Shown: positions 38,094 to 49,900 of the stretch, one piece after another
How positions within the stretch are numbered: the stretch's first letter is position 1
How the letters are laid out: every line of letters starts with the position of its first letter
Origin: Rhipidocladum racemiflorum
Taxonomy: Eukaryota > Streptophyta > Magnoliopsida > Poales > Poaceae
Assembly (NCBI GenBank): GCA_036346355.1
Contig: CM070588.1
Coordinates: 21,313,914-21,377,913, forward strand
Reading direction: 5' to 3'
DNA length: 64,000 nt
Position numbers and translations under genes: made by a program
The notes under the pieces: model-generated
What the model was told of the DNA's origin: nothing
The model's input: the letters and a program-made list of their open reading frames with translations, nothing else
Databases searched by the model: none

Positions 38094-39583
38094 TGTAGGA
38101 CCGAGTAGGCAACTAGAGGGGGGGGGTGAATAGATGCCGAATAAAATTCAACTATTTCTTTCTGAAAATAAAAGACCCCTAAATAGCGGAAGAATAATAA
38201 TGAAGAGATCAAAACCCTAGATTAATTAGCGAGACAAGTCGAACAAAAATCAAAACTAGTTCTATCAAAAATCGAACAAACCTTCTAATCAAGAATCAAA
38301 GCCAAAAAAAAAAAAAAAATAAGAGAATATTGCATAAATTTTTTTTATTCCAAAGCCATCTTCAACAAGATGACACCAAAAAAAAATCTTCTAATCTTCG
38401 ATGATTAGAAAACCCTAAACAAAATCTCTAATCTCACAAGATTAGAAAACCCTAAACAAACTAAAAAGAGCACAAAAGCTTTTCTTTGTTGTAGGCACCT
38501 TTTGCTTCTTGCCCCTTTGCATTGGATTACAATCTTCAGCTTCATTGGCTACGAATATATACTGCATCCCACGTCTCCCTCCTTGCCACGGTTTCGTTCT
38601 TGTTTCCGAGTCCTAGTCACACACAACAACTCACACATTGCATGCATGGACTCACAACAACTCACATATGGTAAGCAAACTTCACGTAACCCTTGCATGG
38701 AATTCTATTCCGATTCCACATGCATGTATACTCGGCATTGATCCTACATGCATGGACTCCACGCCCAGCTGTGCGCCCGCAGCCCTGCATGCATGCTCCA
38801 CAAAGTCCATCTTTGCCGCTTCCGGCCGCCACCACTCTGCTCGCAGTCGCCGAACCGTCTTGCCGGCCGCCTGCCTCGCCCGCGCTCTGGATCGCCACGC
38901 CCGATGGCTCGCCGACGCTCCACGCGCCGCCGATCGCCGTGGCTGCCGCACGAGCTCCTGCCGCTGCAGCCGGACCGCCACGGTTGCTCCTTGCCGCAAC
39001 CAGCCGGCCGCCGTAGCCCTCGTCCTGTCGTGCTTTCCGCCGCCCTACCACGCCGACGCTGCGCTGGATCCGCCGATGCCGCTGCGGCCCCGCGCTGGCT
39101 CTCGCCGATCGCCGACCTCTGACGCACGTGCCACCGATTCCAAGCTCCTCTTTGTTGCAGTCGCAAGGCCACCAAGCTTCTGCGCAACATCCATGGCACA
39201 AAAAAAATATTCGTATACACGCGTACGACCCGCCTGCCGCTACGCTGCAACGATCTCGACCTCACGTGCACCGTTTCTCTAGTCCGAAACATCTCGTATG
39301 ACACCCTCGACCCTCACGACCTCAGTTCCTCCCTGAACCTAGTCTCGGTCCCGTCATCGACCACGTTCGACCTCGAGCAACACCTGCACGTGAACAAAAA
39401 TACAAAAACAATTTCCGAGCCCAAGTCCACGACTTGACTCAAATTAATCCATACAACCAACTGGTTTCAGATCTTTTTCAAAAACTGAGCCAAAATCAAA
39501 TCAACTCAAATCTTTTCAAATCTCTTCGAATATTCAAATACTCATCATCAAAAACACATGGATCAAAAAACAATGATCCTTCA
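38094..39583. mobile_element. Solo LTR nested in 5' LTR, TSD TATTG
   Basis: This 1490-bp segment starts TGTAGGACCGAG, ends TGATCCTTCA, and is flanked by TATTG at 38089-38093 and 39584-39588. The empty site is visible in the 3' LTR near 28848. TG...CA ends with a 5-bp duplication and no coding content indicate a solo LTR. The stretch CTAGAGGGGGGGGGTGAATAG near its start is reminiscent of several plant LTR families, but I cannot assign it to copia or gypsy. It holds an A16 run at about 38307 and a very GC-rich core (38750-39130) that gives overlapping frames of up to 214 codons on both strands, none convincing. Orientation is unknown. Confidence 0.85.
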
Positions 39584-40513
39584 TATTGCGTCAGCAAGGA
39601 CATGTGGCAGCCTCTGATTGGGCGGCTGATGTCAGCCGGTTCATGGACGTGGTCCATGGTTTGGCTTGGGTCAACCGTGGACCCGGTCCACGGCTCCCCG
39701 TGAGGCGGCGGAGTGGGACCCATCGGGGTGACGCGTCGGCGAGGACTCGGCCCAGCTAGCAGTGGGACCTACTGGTGACGTCATTCCTGGTGTCACCGCA
39801 CGGCTGGGGTGGCTGCCGACGTGCGGGTCCGCCATGACGTCAGCGTGACGTCATGGTGCGGGCGCTGACACGCGGGCCCGGCGTGTCAGTGACCACGCCC
39901 ACGCGTGGGCTGACCACGGCGGTCAAGCTTCCGCTACGTGGCGCAATCCGGGCCGTTGATTTGAAATCCGATGGCTCGGATTGGATCTGGGTTTCACGCG
40001 TTTGGGTTAACGCGGTTAATCTGGACCGTTGGATCTAGATCCAACGAATGGGATCCAATCTAACGCGTATAACGCGGTTAACGCTAACCGTACGATCTAG
40101 ATCTAATGGCTGAGATTGGATAAGGGGTTTAGCACGCGGATCTCACCGGTGGGTGAGGTGGCGCGATCTGGTCCGTGCGATGGAGATCCGACGGTTGAAA
40201 AGCTTCGAGGTCACGGCGATGTCCACGGCGGTGCTTGCTGGCCGGAGATGGAGACGACGACTATAGCAGCTGCGTTGCGGGTGTGCTCCGGTGAAGTGGA
40301 AGGTTCCCTCCGACGCGGCTGGCTCTTGCAGTTCCGGATCTGACCTCAACTGCGGCGGAGGATGGCAGACGGCTGCGGAAACAACGGAAAACCGCGGCGG
40401 AACACACAATCAACTCCGGCGAGCGATTGCGGCGCAACCACGGCGGCTCGGGCGACGTTGTCTAGGGCTATGGGTGCGCACAGAAGTCTAGGTCACGACA
40501 CGAAAGACGTCGT

Positions 40514-40521
40514 ATTAAATA
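40514..40521 (-). promoter_or_regulatory. Putative TATA box in 5' LTR
   Basis: The - strand reads CCCTATTTAATA at the position equivalent to 29791 in the 3' LTR. This is the copy that would drive the element's own transcript leftwards. Confidence 0.4.
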
Positions 40522-41169
40522 GGGCCCTCGGCGTCCGTGAAACGCGCGGAAACCGAAGCCCACTCCGTTGCGGCGGCGGAGTCCGACGGCGACACGGAGA
40601 GGGTGACGTGGCACGCGCACAGCCGTTGGATCAAGATCCAACGGTGCGTGGGTTTGGGTTCGGGTCTGACTCGGGCGAGCTGGCTGGCTCGGTTGGGCTC
40701 GGGCTCGGGTGACGTGGGTCAATCGTGGCCATTGGATCAAGATCCAACGGTCACGCAGGTTTGGGTTCGGCCGAGCGGGTTCGACCGGGTCGGTTGGCTC
40801 GGGTCGGACTCGAGTCTGACTCGGACTCGGGTCCAGTCAGATGAACAGTAAAACCCACTCGCATTTTTTTCAGCGATTAAATAATTCAAATTAATTCCCA
40901 TAAATTCATTTAAATCATTAAAAATAGCAAATGACTTAGAAAATTCCAGAAAAATTCTGGAAAACATTTTGGAACATTTTGGACTCAAATAAAATATTTC
41001 CAACAAATATTTATTTGCAAAGTTTAATTCTTTAATTATTTCAAAATGGAATAAAGTCAAATAAATTCCAAATAAATCCAAATAAATTCCAGAAAATTCC
41101 AAAAATTCACCAAAGTGCCAAATCACACATGGATTTAAGAAAAGCAAAATTTTGGGGTGTTACAACACC

Positions 41170-42553
41170 TAAAATAGCAATAATTAAATGCATGACAACA
41201 ATATAAGTCTAATTCCAAGCATTCAATGTCTCCATGAGCCAAACAAATTATAAAACTCTCATATCGCAAAGCTAAATCATAAAGCTATAAGCATCACACT
41301 TAATTTATTGTCAAAGCCTAATTGAATGTCTTGTGGGACAAATGAGTGAAGCTAAGTGTAGAAGTGTGACTAATTCCCTTCTCCGCATGCCGATCTCATG
41401 GTACCTAAAACAACAAGAAAACACAAGCGTCTGTTCAACACTCAGCAAACATATTGCAATGGTACACAAGAACAAACACATGGCTACAACAACTCATATC
41501 ATGTTTATCTTCTCATTCATGATCACATATCAATAACATCATCATTATGTATGAAATGCGATGCAATGCTCATGTCTCCTTGGAAACTCATACCGGTATG
41601 GTTGAGTACACACCCGTCGGTGTGCACCCTCTCCCCCCTTCCATCTCGAAGATAGAGGGTGCCTACTCCTCGCTTCCGTTCACCGCGGTGAATGGAATCA
41701 CGATGTAGGACTTACTCATTGGCTCTCCGGAATAGTCATAACTTTCTCACTGACCTTCCCTGGACTAGTTATGACTTTCTCACCGCCCGGGCCATGTAAC
41801 ATGCCATGTACGCAAACATGCCAACATCATAAATAACTTGTACACTAACACATGGCATCATAACATAATAAACATATTCATCATATCATTGGCAATCATT
41901 AAGGCATGGCATGTGAATATATCATGTATTCAAATTCAATCCCAACCAATCTAGCAACAACAAACCGCTACCCATTCCAGTACACTTGCCTCAACCACGG
42001 GCGACGGATTGGCGAGAAGTAGAAGGCACTCCCGGGGTCACACCACCTTCGCCCGACGATCGAAAACCCAACGGATCTCCTCCCGGTTCGCACGATCTCC
42101 TTCCTCGCTCCAATTCCATCGGATCTCCTCGTCGCGGAGCCCTCCAACGGATCGATCTTCGAGGTGTTGAGGTGGGGAACTCCCCTAGGGGCAGCAAGGA
42201 ACGTGGAGAGGCGGTGGTGCAATGGGGAGCAATGGGGAGGGGTGGCGCAAGCAAGGGATAGGAGGAAAGTGGGGGTGGGGGGCGCAACCAGCAGGGTGGG
42301 GGCGCAATGAGGGCTGGGGAAAGCCCCCCAACCTGGTCTCCTACTCCCAAAAGGACTCAAACTCTTCCCCACCAAGGCCCATGACCCTTTCCCCTAGGCC
42401 CAAACTGCCTCGGAAAGACCCAAATCCCTGGAAACGGCCTGGAAACGCAAATAAACCACATACCATATGGTTTTAACCTTAATTTCACACTTCATAATGT
42501 TTTTGACCTCAACATTCACATTTTTTATAATATCACACCATTCCGTAGTGTCA
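41170..42553 (-). mobile_element. LTR5, alpha family, part 2
   Basis: The alpha LTR resumes after the Tekay-like element and its duplication, and runs to GTAGTGTCAC at 42553. It has lost about 600 bp relative to LTR4: the join at 42045-42048 (ACCT) connects sequence equivalent to 17083 directly to sequence equivalent to 17686. The final A of the TGTCACA terminus is not present; the next base is G. The 135-codon frame at 41968-42375 is a GC-rich block shadow. Confidence 0.85.
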
Positions 42554-43794
42554 CGTCAACAACCATGGAAAACAATCCATGAAGACTTCCTCAATCACAT
42601 TATCATATACTTTCTCATTCAAATTCTCATATACTTTCTCATTCACATTGTCATTTATGCAATGCATCATGCCCCTTTGCTTAGCACATACCGGTATTGC
42701 CGAGTGCACACCCGTCGGTGTGCACCCTCTTTCCCTTCCATCCCGTGGAGGGTGCCTACTCTTACTGACTCACTCCCATACACAACCATGGATGGGACTA
42801 CGAGGTAGGACTTTCATGTTCACTATGTGTGAACATAGAGGCCAGCATCAGAATGGGTCGCCTCTTCCATTATGAATGCACATATGCCACATCATGATAT
42901 AACTTGCATAAAAGAAACTCAAAATAACAACGGCATAACCTTAAACTAAACATGAACATCATATCACATGCAAGGATCCACATGGGAAATTTTCGCATCA
43001 TATAGTATTATTGCAAAGCTACACATCTAGTTGGTCACCCAAAACCCCAAATCCATCACAATACACTTACCTTCAACCGTGAGGGACAGATTGGCGAGAT
43101 GTGGAAGGTACTCTCTGGCTCACACCACCTGCACAAAGGTACAATACACTCAAAACATGCCCGCAAAACAACACAAGAACTATCGGCTACAACTACTTCG
43201 CAACCCACTCCTTAAACTCGAAAACAGAGAATCTGTCCAACGGGACAACGGGCTTCCAACACGCATATCTTGAGTTCTATAACTCCAAATCAGGTAAACT
43301 AGTACATTTTATTTAACCTTAGGAAATTTCCCACCTTTTCCTAAGTATTCATGAAGACTGATTCGGCCTCTAAAGTACTTTAATCCACAGTTGAACATAG
43401 ACTGTCCCAATTACATTGCAGATTGGACATCGCTTTGTAAAACAGACATAACTTTTAAAAGGATGAACGGAATTTAACGTTATTTGTGTCCAATTAAAGT
43501 TAATTGAATTATATACAACTTTTGTAACATCCGGCCGATCAAACAATGCTTCTAAAATTGCCAAAATCTTGTCCGAAGACCGATGACCTAATCTGTCAAA
43601 GGACAGAACGCAGGACATAGTTGCAATCACTCTAAATCCATCTAGCAATAGCACCTATACATCAAATTTAACCCCAATCTCCCTCATCTAGCAGCACCTA
43701 GACCACCCCAAAAAGAATCAAAAATCCTTACCTCATCTTGGGGAATGGAACCGACGATCCATTGAGCAAGGAAATGAAGAACACCGGGGATGGA
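42554..43794 (-). mobile_element. Diverged alpha-like LTR ('F'), part 1, truncated
   Basis: This contains the alpha LTR landmarks in order (CCCGTCGGTGTGCACCCTC near 42710, the CCTCAACCGTGAGG-type motif near 43075, GACAGATTGGCGAG near 43085) but at clearly lower identity. The first 450-500 bp are missing at the join with LTR5. It is interrupted at 43795 by a complete alpha LTR and resumes at 46049. Confidence 0.7.
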
Positions 43795-46048
43795 TGTAAC
43801 ACCCCAGCATCTAGTATGCCTGAATGCTACCAAACATAGACTAAACAACATCTAAATACCACAAATTAACATAAATTACAGCAAAGGAGCAAATGCTAAA
43901 ACCAAAAATTTCGGCAGCATCTCCTTTGTTTCTCATGCTTCGAAGCAACAACAATAGTATGACAAGATATAGCTTGGTAAAAGACAACTAAAACAGCAAT
44001 AACAATTGATATGGCAGCACTTATTTCTACAAACAGCGAATTCAACCATTTCACCAATTATAGTGAAGCAAAAGATGAACTTAAGCTCAAAACCAAGCCG
44101 AGCACCAAGTTTCATGGCACAAACCTTATTATCATGTCTCCAAGTGATTAAACATAGACTATGAATGTGGAGCTACATGTAGAAGTGTAGCTAAACCCCT
44201 TTCCCACATGCCGGTCTCAAAGTATCTAAAACCAACATAAAACACAAGCGTGAGTTCATCACTCAGCAAGTATATTGTAATGGGCCAAAAAAAAACAATT
44301 CAATGTAACATCACTACATACCATGCTCAACTTCATGGTCAAGTCATAATCTCATATTCAACATCATATTCATGTCTCAAAATCATTGTTCACATATCAT
44401 CATCATCATGTATGCAATGCGATGCGATGCAATGCTCATATCTCCTGGAAGCTTATACCGGTATAGTTGAGTGCACACCCGTCGGCGTGCACCCTCTCCC
44501 CCCTTCCATCCCGTAGATGGAGGGTGCCTACTCCTCGCTTCCATTCACCACGTGGATGGAATCACGATGTAGGTCTTACTCAATGGCGTTCCGGACTAGT
44601 CATAACTTTCTCACCGACCTTACCGGACTAGTTATGACTTTCTCACCGCCCTCGCCATGTCTCATGCCATGAATGCAAAGATGCCAACATCATAAAATAA
44701 TTTGCACATTTACTTAAACCAATCATGGCATAGAATCATAATGGATCATTTTCATCATACCAATAGCAAGCATTAAAACATGGCATGTTATCGCATCATA
44801 AATTCAATTTCAACTCATCAAAACTAGCGATTTACAACTCGCTACCCATTCCAATACACTTGCCTTAACCTCCGGCGACGGATTGATGAGAAGTAGTGGG
44901 CACTCCCGGGGTCACACCACCTGCACATAGGCATCACACACTCACAAACATGCCCACAAAACATCAAACAACATTCATATAACCCAACTTCGCACCTTAC
45001 TTACAAAACCCAAAAACAGAGGCTCTGTCCCGCCGGGACAGCAGACTTCCAACAGCCATAACTTGAGTTCTAAGATTCCAAATCAATTAAACGAGTACAT
45101 CCTCGCGTAGCTTAGGAAATTTCCCAAGTTTTTCTAGTTATAGGGAAAGATTGATTCGGAATCTAAAGTTGTTTAATCTACAAAATACCGTGATCTGTTC
45201 CAATCACGTCACAGATTTTAAGATGCTCGGTAAAACAGCCCTAACTTTCAAACGGCTGATCGGAATTGGACATTCTTTATACCCACGGAAAGATATTGAA
45301 ATTATCTACATCTTCTTCAACAGGAGGATGACCAAATTCGGATTCTAAATTGGCGAAAAACGAAACCCTAGGTCGACTGCTCATGCTGCCCGAAACAGAG
45401 AACGTGGCAACTTCTAGATTTCATCTAATCTACTCAATTACAGCACCACCAATTGATCTAAAAACATTATAATAACCCTAAGAACAGTACCTAGGCCAAC
45501 CCCAAGGATTCCCATGGCCATACCTTCGCCCGACGACCGAAAACCCAACGGATCTCCTCCCGGTTCGCGCGATCTCCTTCCTCGCTCCAAATCCACCGGA
45601 TCTCCTCATCGCGGAGCGCTCCAATGGACCGATATTCGAGGTGTTGAGGTGGATAACTCCCCTAGGGGCAGCAAGGGAGGTGGAGAGGGGAGGAGAGGGG
45701 TGGTGGCGCCATGGGGGAAGATGGAGAGGAAGGGGAAGGGTGGAGGCGCATGGGGGGGCTAGGGGGTGGCGGCGAGGGTTGGGAGAGGGAGTTTGGGGCG
45801 CACCAAGGGGTGGGGGCCAGATTTGGCTGCCCAAAAGTCCCCTCCCTTGGGCCCAAACCCTTCCACCGGAGGCCCAACTCAATCCCCAAAGCCCAAAGTC
45901 CACCGGAGAGGCCCAAAACACCCGAAAACGGCCCAAAAATACGCTATAAACGGCATAACGTAAAGTTTTAACCTCCATTTACATATTTTATAATGTTTTG
46001 ACCTCAACATCCACATTTTATAAGATTACGACATTCTGTGGTGTCACA
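43795..46048 (-). mobile_element. LTR6, alpha family solo LTR
   Basis: The complete 2254-bp LTR runs from TGTAACACCCCAGCATC to GTGGTGTCACA. There is no primer site on the left and no polypurine tract on the right, so it stands alone inside the F LTR. The flanks ATGGA and AGGGA match at four of five bases, a probable mutated duplication. The 166-codon frame at 45478-45978 and its overlapping partners lie in the GC-rich block and are not genes. Confidence 0.82.
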
Positions 46049-46435
46049 AGGGAGGGGTGAGGGGCTGCTAGGGGAGGGGAGGGTGGCGGCTAGGGAGGGG
46101 AAACCCTAATGGGGGGCGCACAAGAGGGAGGGGCCGCACAAGGGGGCGGCTAGAGGGTGAGAGGGGAGGAGCTAGGGGCGCCTAGGGTTAGGGGGGCGCA
46201 CAAGGGGCAGGCTTGCTGCCCCCTTCCTCTCCCACGTGGGCCGGGGACCTCCACCTGAGGCCCAAATAGATCCCCAAGGCCCAAACCAATTCCCCAAGGC
46301 CCACACTCACTCAAAAGAGCGCAAACACCCGAAAAACGGCCCAAAATACGATATAAAGTTGTACCAAAAGCCGGATTCTATATTGTCGCATTCCATAATG
46401 TCACTTTCTATAATGTTACATCCCATGATGTCACA
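46049..46435 (-). mobile_element. Diverged alpha-like LTR ('F'), part 2
   Basis: This holds the GC-rich block end and the terminal part, ending CATGATGTCACA at 46435. It contains a short tandem pattern CATAATGTCA / TATAATGTTA / CATGATGTCA at about 46394-46435. There is no pyrimidine tract after the end, so it is not a 3' LTR. Confidence 0.65.
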
Positions 46436-46900
46436 GGCTTGCTCTAGGAACATGGTGAGGATGATGCTCCTATCTTAGGCGACAACACTAGTCACGCCGA
46501 GAGTGGCATTTGATGAGGATGACTAGTGCAATGACAGGCACAGCCCGTAGGTGACGAGGGTGAGGGAGTGTGCGGCATGATGGATGAAGGCATTGTGGTA
46601 GTGTCGGTGCCACCCACCAGCCGCATCAGACCGCATTACGTGCACATGCCCCCTAGCGGATGTTGATGAGGTAGCCTTCCAGATCCAGGCACAGGGGTGG
46701 CAGGCGGACTTCTAGATCCAGATGCACTGGTTGGCTACCACAGCTCCAAGCATGGGGCACAATGATGGCGGTGAAGGTAGTGTGACGAGCGAGCCAGGGC
46801 GTGCATGAGAATGGGCGACCGCCTGGGGCGTCACTCCAAGCCAAGCCTTGAGCCCTGCTGTGGGGGCTCCGGTCTTTGTAACAGTGACTAGGATACTTAC
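46436..46900. other. Unassigned GC-richer spacer
   Basis: This 465 bp lies between the F LTR and the long epsilon LTR. It is richer in GC than its neighbours and mixes short strings such as AGATCCAGGCACAGG and AGATCCAGATGCAC. The longest frame is 88 codons (46712-46978, -), without recognisable features. It may be a fragment of an older transposon. Confidence 0.4.
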
Positions 46901-49900
46901 TGTTGCGTCGAACTGGAAATAACGCAACCCGTCAGTAATCCAATCACTCATTACAAACCGTACCCGGATTGAGGCCAATCAATCAGCACGACACACTCAG
47001 CTCGTGGTCATATGCCAAATGATTGATTCCAACCCGAGCTTCCCCAAGATATGTGTCTAGTGCTAGTTCCCTGGATCTGTAGCCTAGCACCCACATATTT
47101 CCACAATAAGTTGCATCAAGGATCAAGCTTAAAGTAATAGTTGTATTAATATTGGTTAGATTACAACTATTTGGTTTACAAGAATAAAACATAGCCAACT
47201 GGCTAAACAACGGAACAAAAGATAAAACTGCTGCAACGGTAGCAATATGCCTTCCCATACCCAGAGGCAACCGACTGGGGGCGAAAGTCCCAGATAATCA
47301 CAAGAACTCGACACCCGCCGAACTCGACGTACGACGCGTCTTCACTGCCTTTGACGCCATCTTCTATGCATGTTGTTAATATAGAGCAAACGGTGAGTAC
47401 ACGTATGTACTCGCAAGACTTTAGTGTATGGAAATATTAACATAAATGCAGGCTACAACAAAGAATATAAGTTTCTACACTAAGTCTGCTTTTGAGCACA
47501 AAGCGTGATTTATTTGCAATAACATAATAGATTCTAAACATTCACAATTTGTAAAGCAATCGAAAAGAGATTGTTTTAATCAAGCATTAAATAATTGATC
47601 CATAACCCAAGTTTTTCCAACCATTCCCTTCCTACAAACCGACGACCGAACCAACCCACCAAACCAATTCCCTTGCCAAAACCAACTTCTGACCAACCCA
47701 TTAACCACTCCAACTCCCAACCAAGTTCCAACCGAACCAAGACTAGACCAGAACCAACTCCAGAAATTCTATACTTGACAAGATTTCCTAAGTCGCTCAT
47801 GACCGTGAGCACGGCTAATCGATTAGTTTAATATATATCTCTGCAGAGCTTGTACACTTTACCCACATGACACATTCTAGCAATCATGTCAACCATGCCA
47901 CGCGATACTCACATACCCATTTTGCTAGACTGTGACGAGACCTTTCGATAGGTTAGGATTTAAACCTTGCACCAGCCCGGTAATGTGCAACCTTGCTACG
48001 GTCCCAAGAGGATGTCCACTAGTGGTCTTTACAGGCACCCACCAGCTTTACTGGCCCATGCCTCCCCCATAGTAAGCATTACCATTGTATTGGGCAAACT
48101 CCCCCTCGATGCCCCGAAGAGGGAGCCCCTAGAACACACCGACACGGCAAATGTGTCCAACTCTTCCGCCGCCTAATGATGCAAGACTCAAATCCCTTCC
48201 AATGTACTAGGCCAGGGCCATCCCATACTGGCACATATGGCTGTACTGTTTGACCCAGTAATAGCATCAAGTTCAGTCCTTAGGGTGACCCAGGTGAGAT
48301 CTTCCAAACCCACTTGCTATGGCCATAGAGGATGTCCACTAGTGGTCCCTACGGGCTCCCACTAGCTTTACTGGCCCATACCTCCCCATAGCAAGGGACC
48401 AACCAAACCAAGCCTCCGGCTTGCCATCCAATCCATAAACATTCCAAACATGCCCCTGGCTTGTGATCCATTCCATTCCAACCATCCATCCGAAACAACC
48501 AAACCAAACCGAATTCCAAATCACCAATCACCAACATCTCGCACGGTCTAAATACTCCTTTTTCCATTTTTCCAACAACACCAATCCTACCATTTCCCCC
48601 AACCGATAAAACCAGATCCAAAACTTCTAAGCCATTATCCATCCTTCCGATCCAAAAACCAATCCAACCAAACCGACCAAATCCAAGAAGAATTGTAATT
48701 GATTGTGTCAGGACAGCATACAATACATTCTACAGCATGACTAAGCGTATGCGAGTAGTACTCTTTGATACCCATTTGACATTTATTCTTATGTCTAAGT
48801 TCTTAGCCTAAGGTTTAACAAGGTTCACGACTCAATTAAGATTAAGGAAATCCATCAAATTAGGTCTAACTACCAAATTTTTCCCACAACTAGCATCTTT
48901 ACTGAACATACACGCATGCATAATTGTTTTGACAATTGAAAATAGCATTTGCAAGTATAGGGTCAAAATGATCAAAGGAGGTGCTTGCCTGTTTGCTCTT
49001 TTAACAAGATCCAACTCGGAACGAAGTCGGAATCATCATCTACCGAGCCGTCAACGCCTGACGAAAAGCAATAGAAACGATCAACGGCGAATCAAACCAG
49101 AAGAATAAGAACCAAATACAAAAGCGAATCAAATCCGAGAGACTAAGATCAAAAGAGCTTGAAAAAGAGGTTTTAAACTCCTCAGCTCACATCGGCAATA
49201 TCGACACACAAGTCCCAGTAGTATCGTTCAATCAGCAGTACCGACCTTACGGCAGTACTGCCGATCCCCGGTAGTACCGTACCATCGGGACGATAATGTC
49301 GACGGCTGAAAACTAAAACAGAATACTTTCTGGAAGATACTGCCTTAACGTTGCCCACGCATTTTACGCTCATGCGATCGTACCAGCCCCATACATCGCC
49401 AGCATTTAAATTCAAAGGCCGAGATCAAAGACACTTTGGAATATAGCTACCGGCTTGTTTCACACAAGAATACCAAAAGGGTGGTAATACCGATCCAAAC
49501 ATCGGCGGCCGCGGCTCCAAAAGCCGAAACACTCACTAAAACAACTACCAGCGTTATAGTCATAGTACTACTGCTCAGGCAGCGGTACTGAGACTATCAC
49601 GGCGGTAGCGCCGGTATTCCAGAAAGGGCCGGAATGCGAGAAAGGGGCTCTCGCTCAAACGGGATTGGAACTCAGGTACGAGCGCCAGGTCATGGTCCTA
49701 ACAGCGCCAGGAACACAACTAACCTGGTACCAACCAGTTCTAAGCTCGTTTGATCGATTTACCACTTTCCGATTCCGAGCTCTGAACGAAACCCTAAAAC
49801 GGTTTTCGAAAGAAAAGAACCAATGAAAATAATCCAAATGGGGACAGAAAAGACCTAACACGAAACCGAGAAAACGAGAACTTAACGAGCAAAGGAAATC

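Larger units (their letters stand above)
26849..41164 (-). mobile_element. Complete Tekay/RIRE3-like Ty3-gypsy retrotransposon
   Basis: This 14.3-kb element lies between 5-bp repeats ACACC (26844-26848 and 41165-41169), inserted into an alpha LTR. On the - strand the order is 5' LTR (41164-36087), primer site, ORF0, gag, zinc knuckle, protease, RT, RNase H, integrase, chromodomain, polypurine tract and 3' LTR (30382-26849). RT before integrase and the C-terminal chromodomain place it in the chromovirus branch. LTRs over 3 kb and an extra frame before gag fit Tekay/Del/RIRE3. It is structurally complete but gag-pol carries stops, so it is not autonomous as read. The two LTRs differ at about 10 of the first 330 bp, an older insertion than the element at 51214. 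Confidence 0.93.
36087..41164 (-). mobile_element. 5' LTR of Tekay-like element, interrupted
   Basis: This is 5078 bp, against 3534 bp for the 3' LTR. The excess is accounted for by a 1490-bp insertion with a 5-bp duplication at 38094-39588. Both ends match the 3' LTR, and the sequence on either side of the insertion is collinear with 26849-30382. Transcription of the element would start here and read leftwards. Confidence 0.92.

Noticed and set aside
38638..39304. Frames of 214, 186 and 179 codons on both strands
   Set aside because: Overlapping frames on both strands within the CpG-rich core of a solo LTR; Arg-, Ala- and Pro-rich low-complexity products with no recognisable domain.
16008..42553. 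Simple intact - strand LARD with matching target duplications
   Set aside because: Flanks GTGTG and GTCAA do not match, the two LTRs differ noticeably, and the interior holds truncated LTRs and a duplication. It is a mosaic, not a clean element.
45478..45978. 166-codon - strand frame and overlapping + strand frames
   Set aside because: They lie in the GC-rich block shared by all alpha LTRs; equivalent frames (7732-8043, 13008-13518, 24531-24935, 41968-42375) differ in length and sequence and occur on both strands. Composition artefacts.
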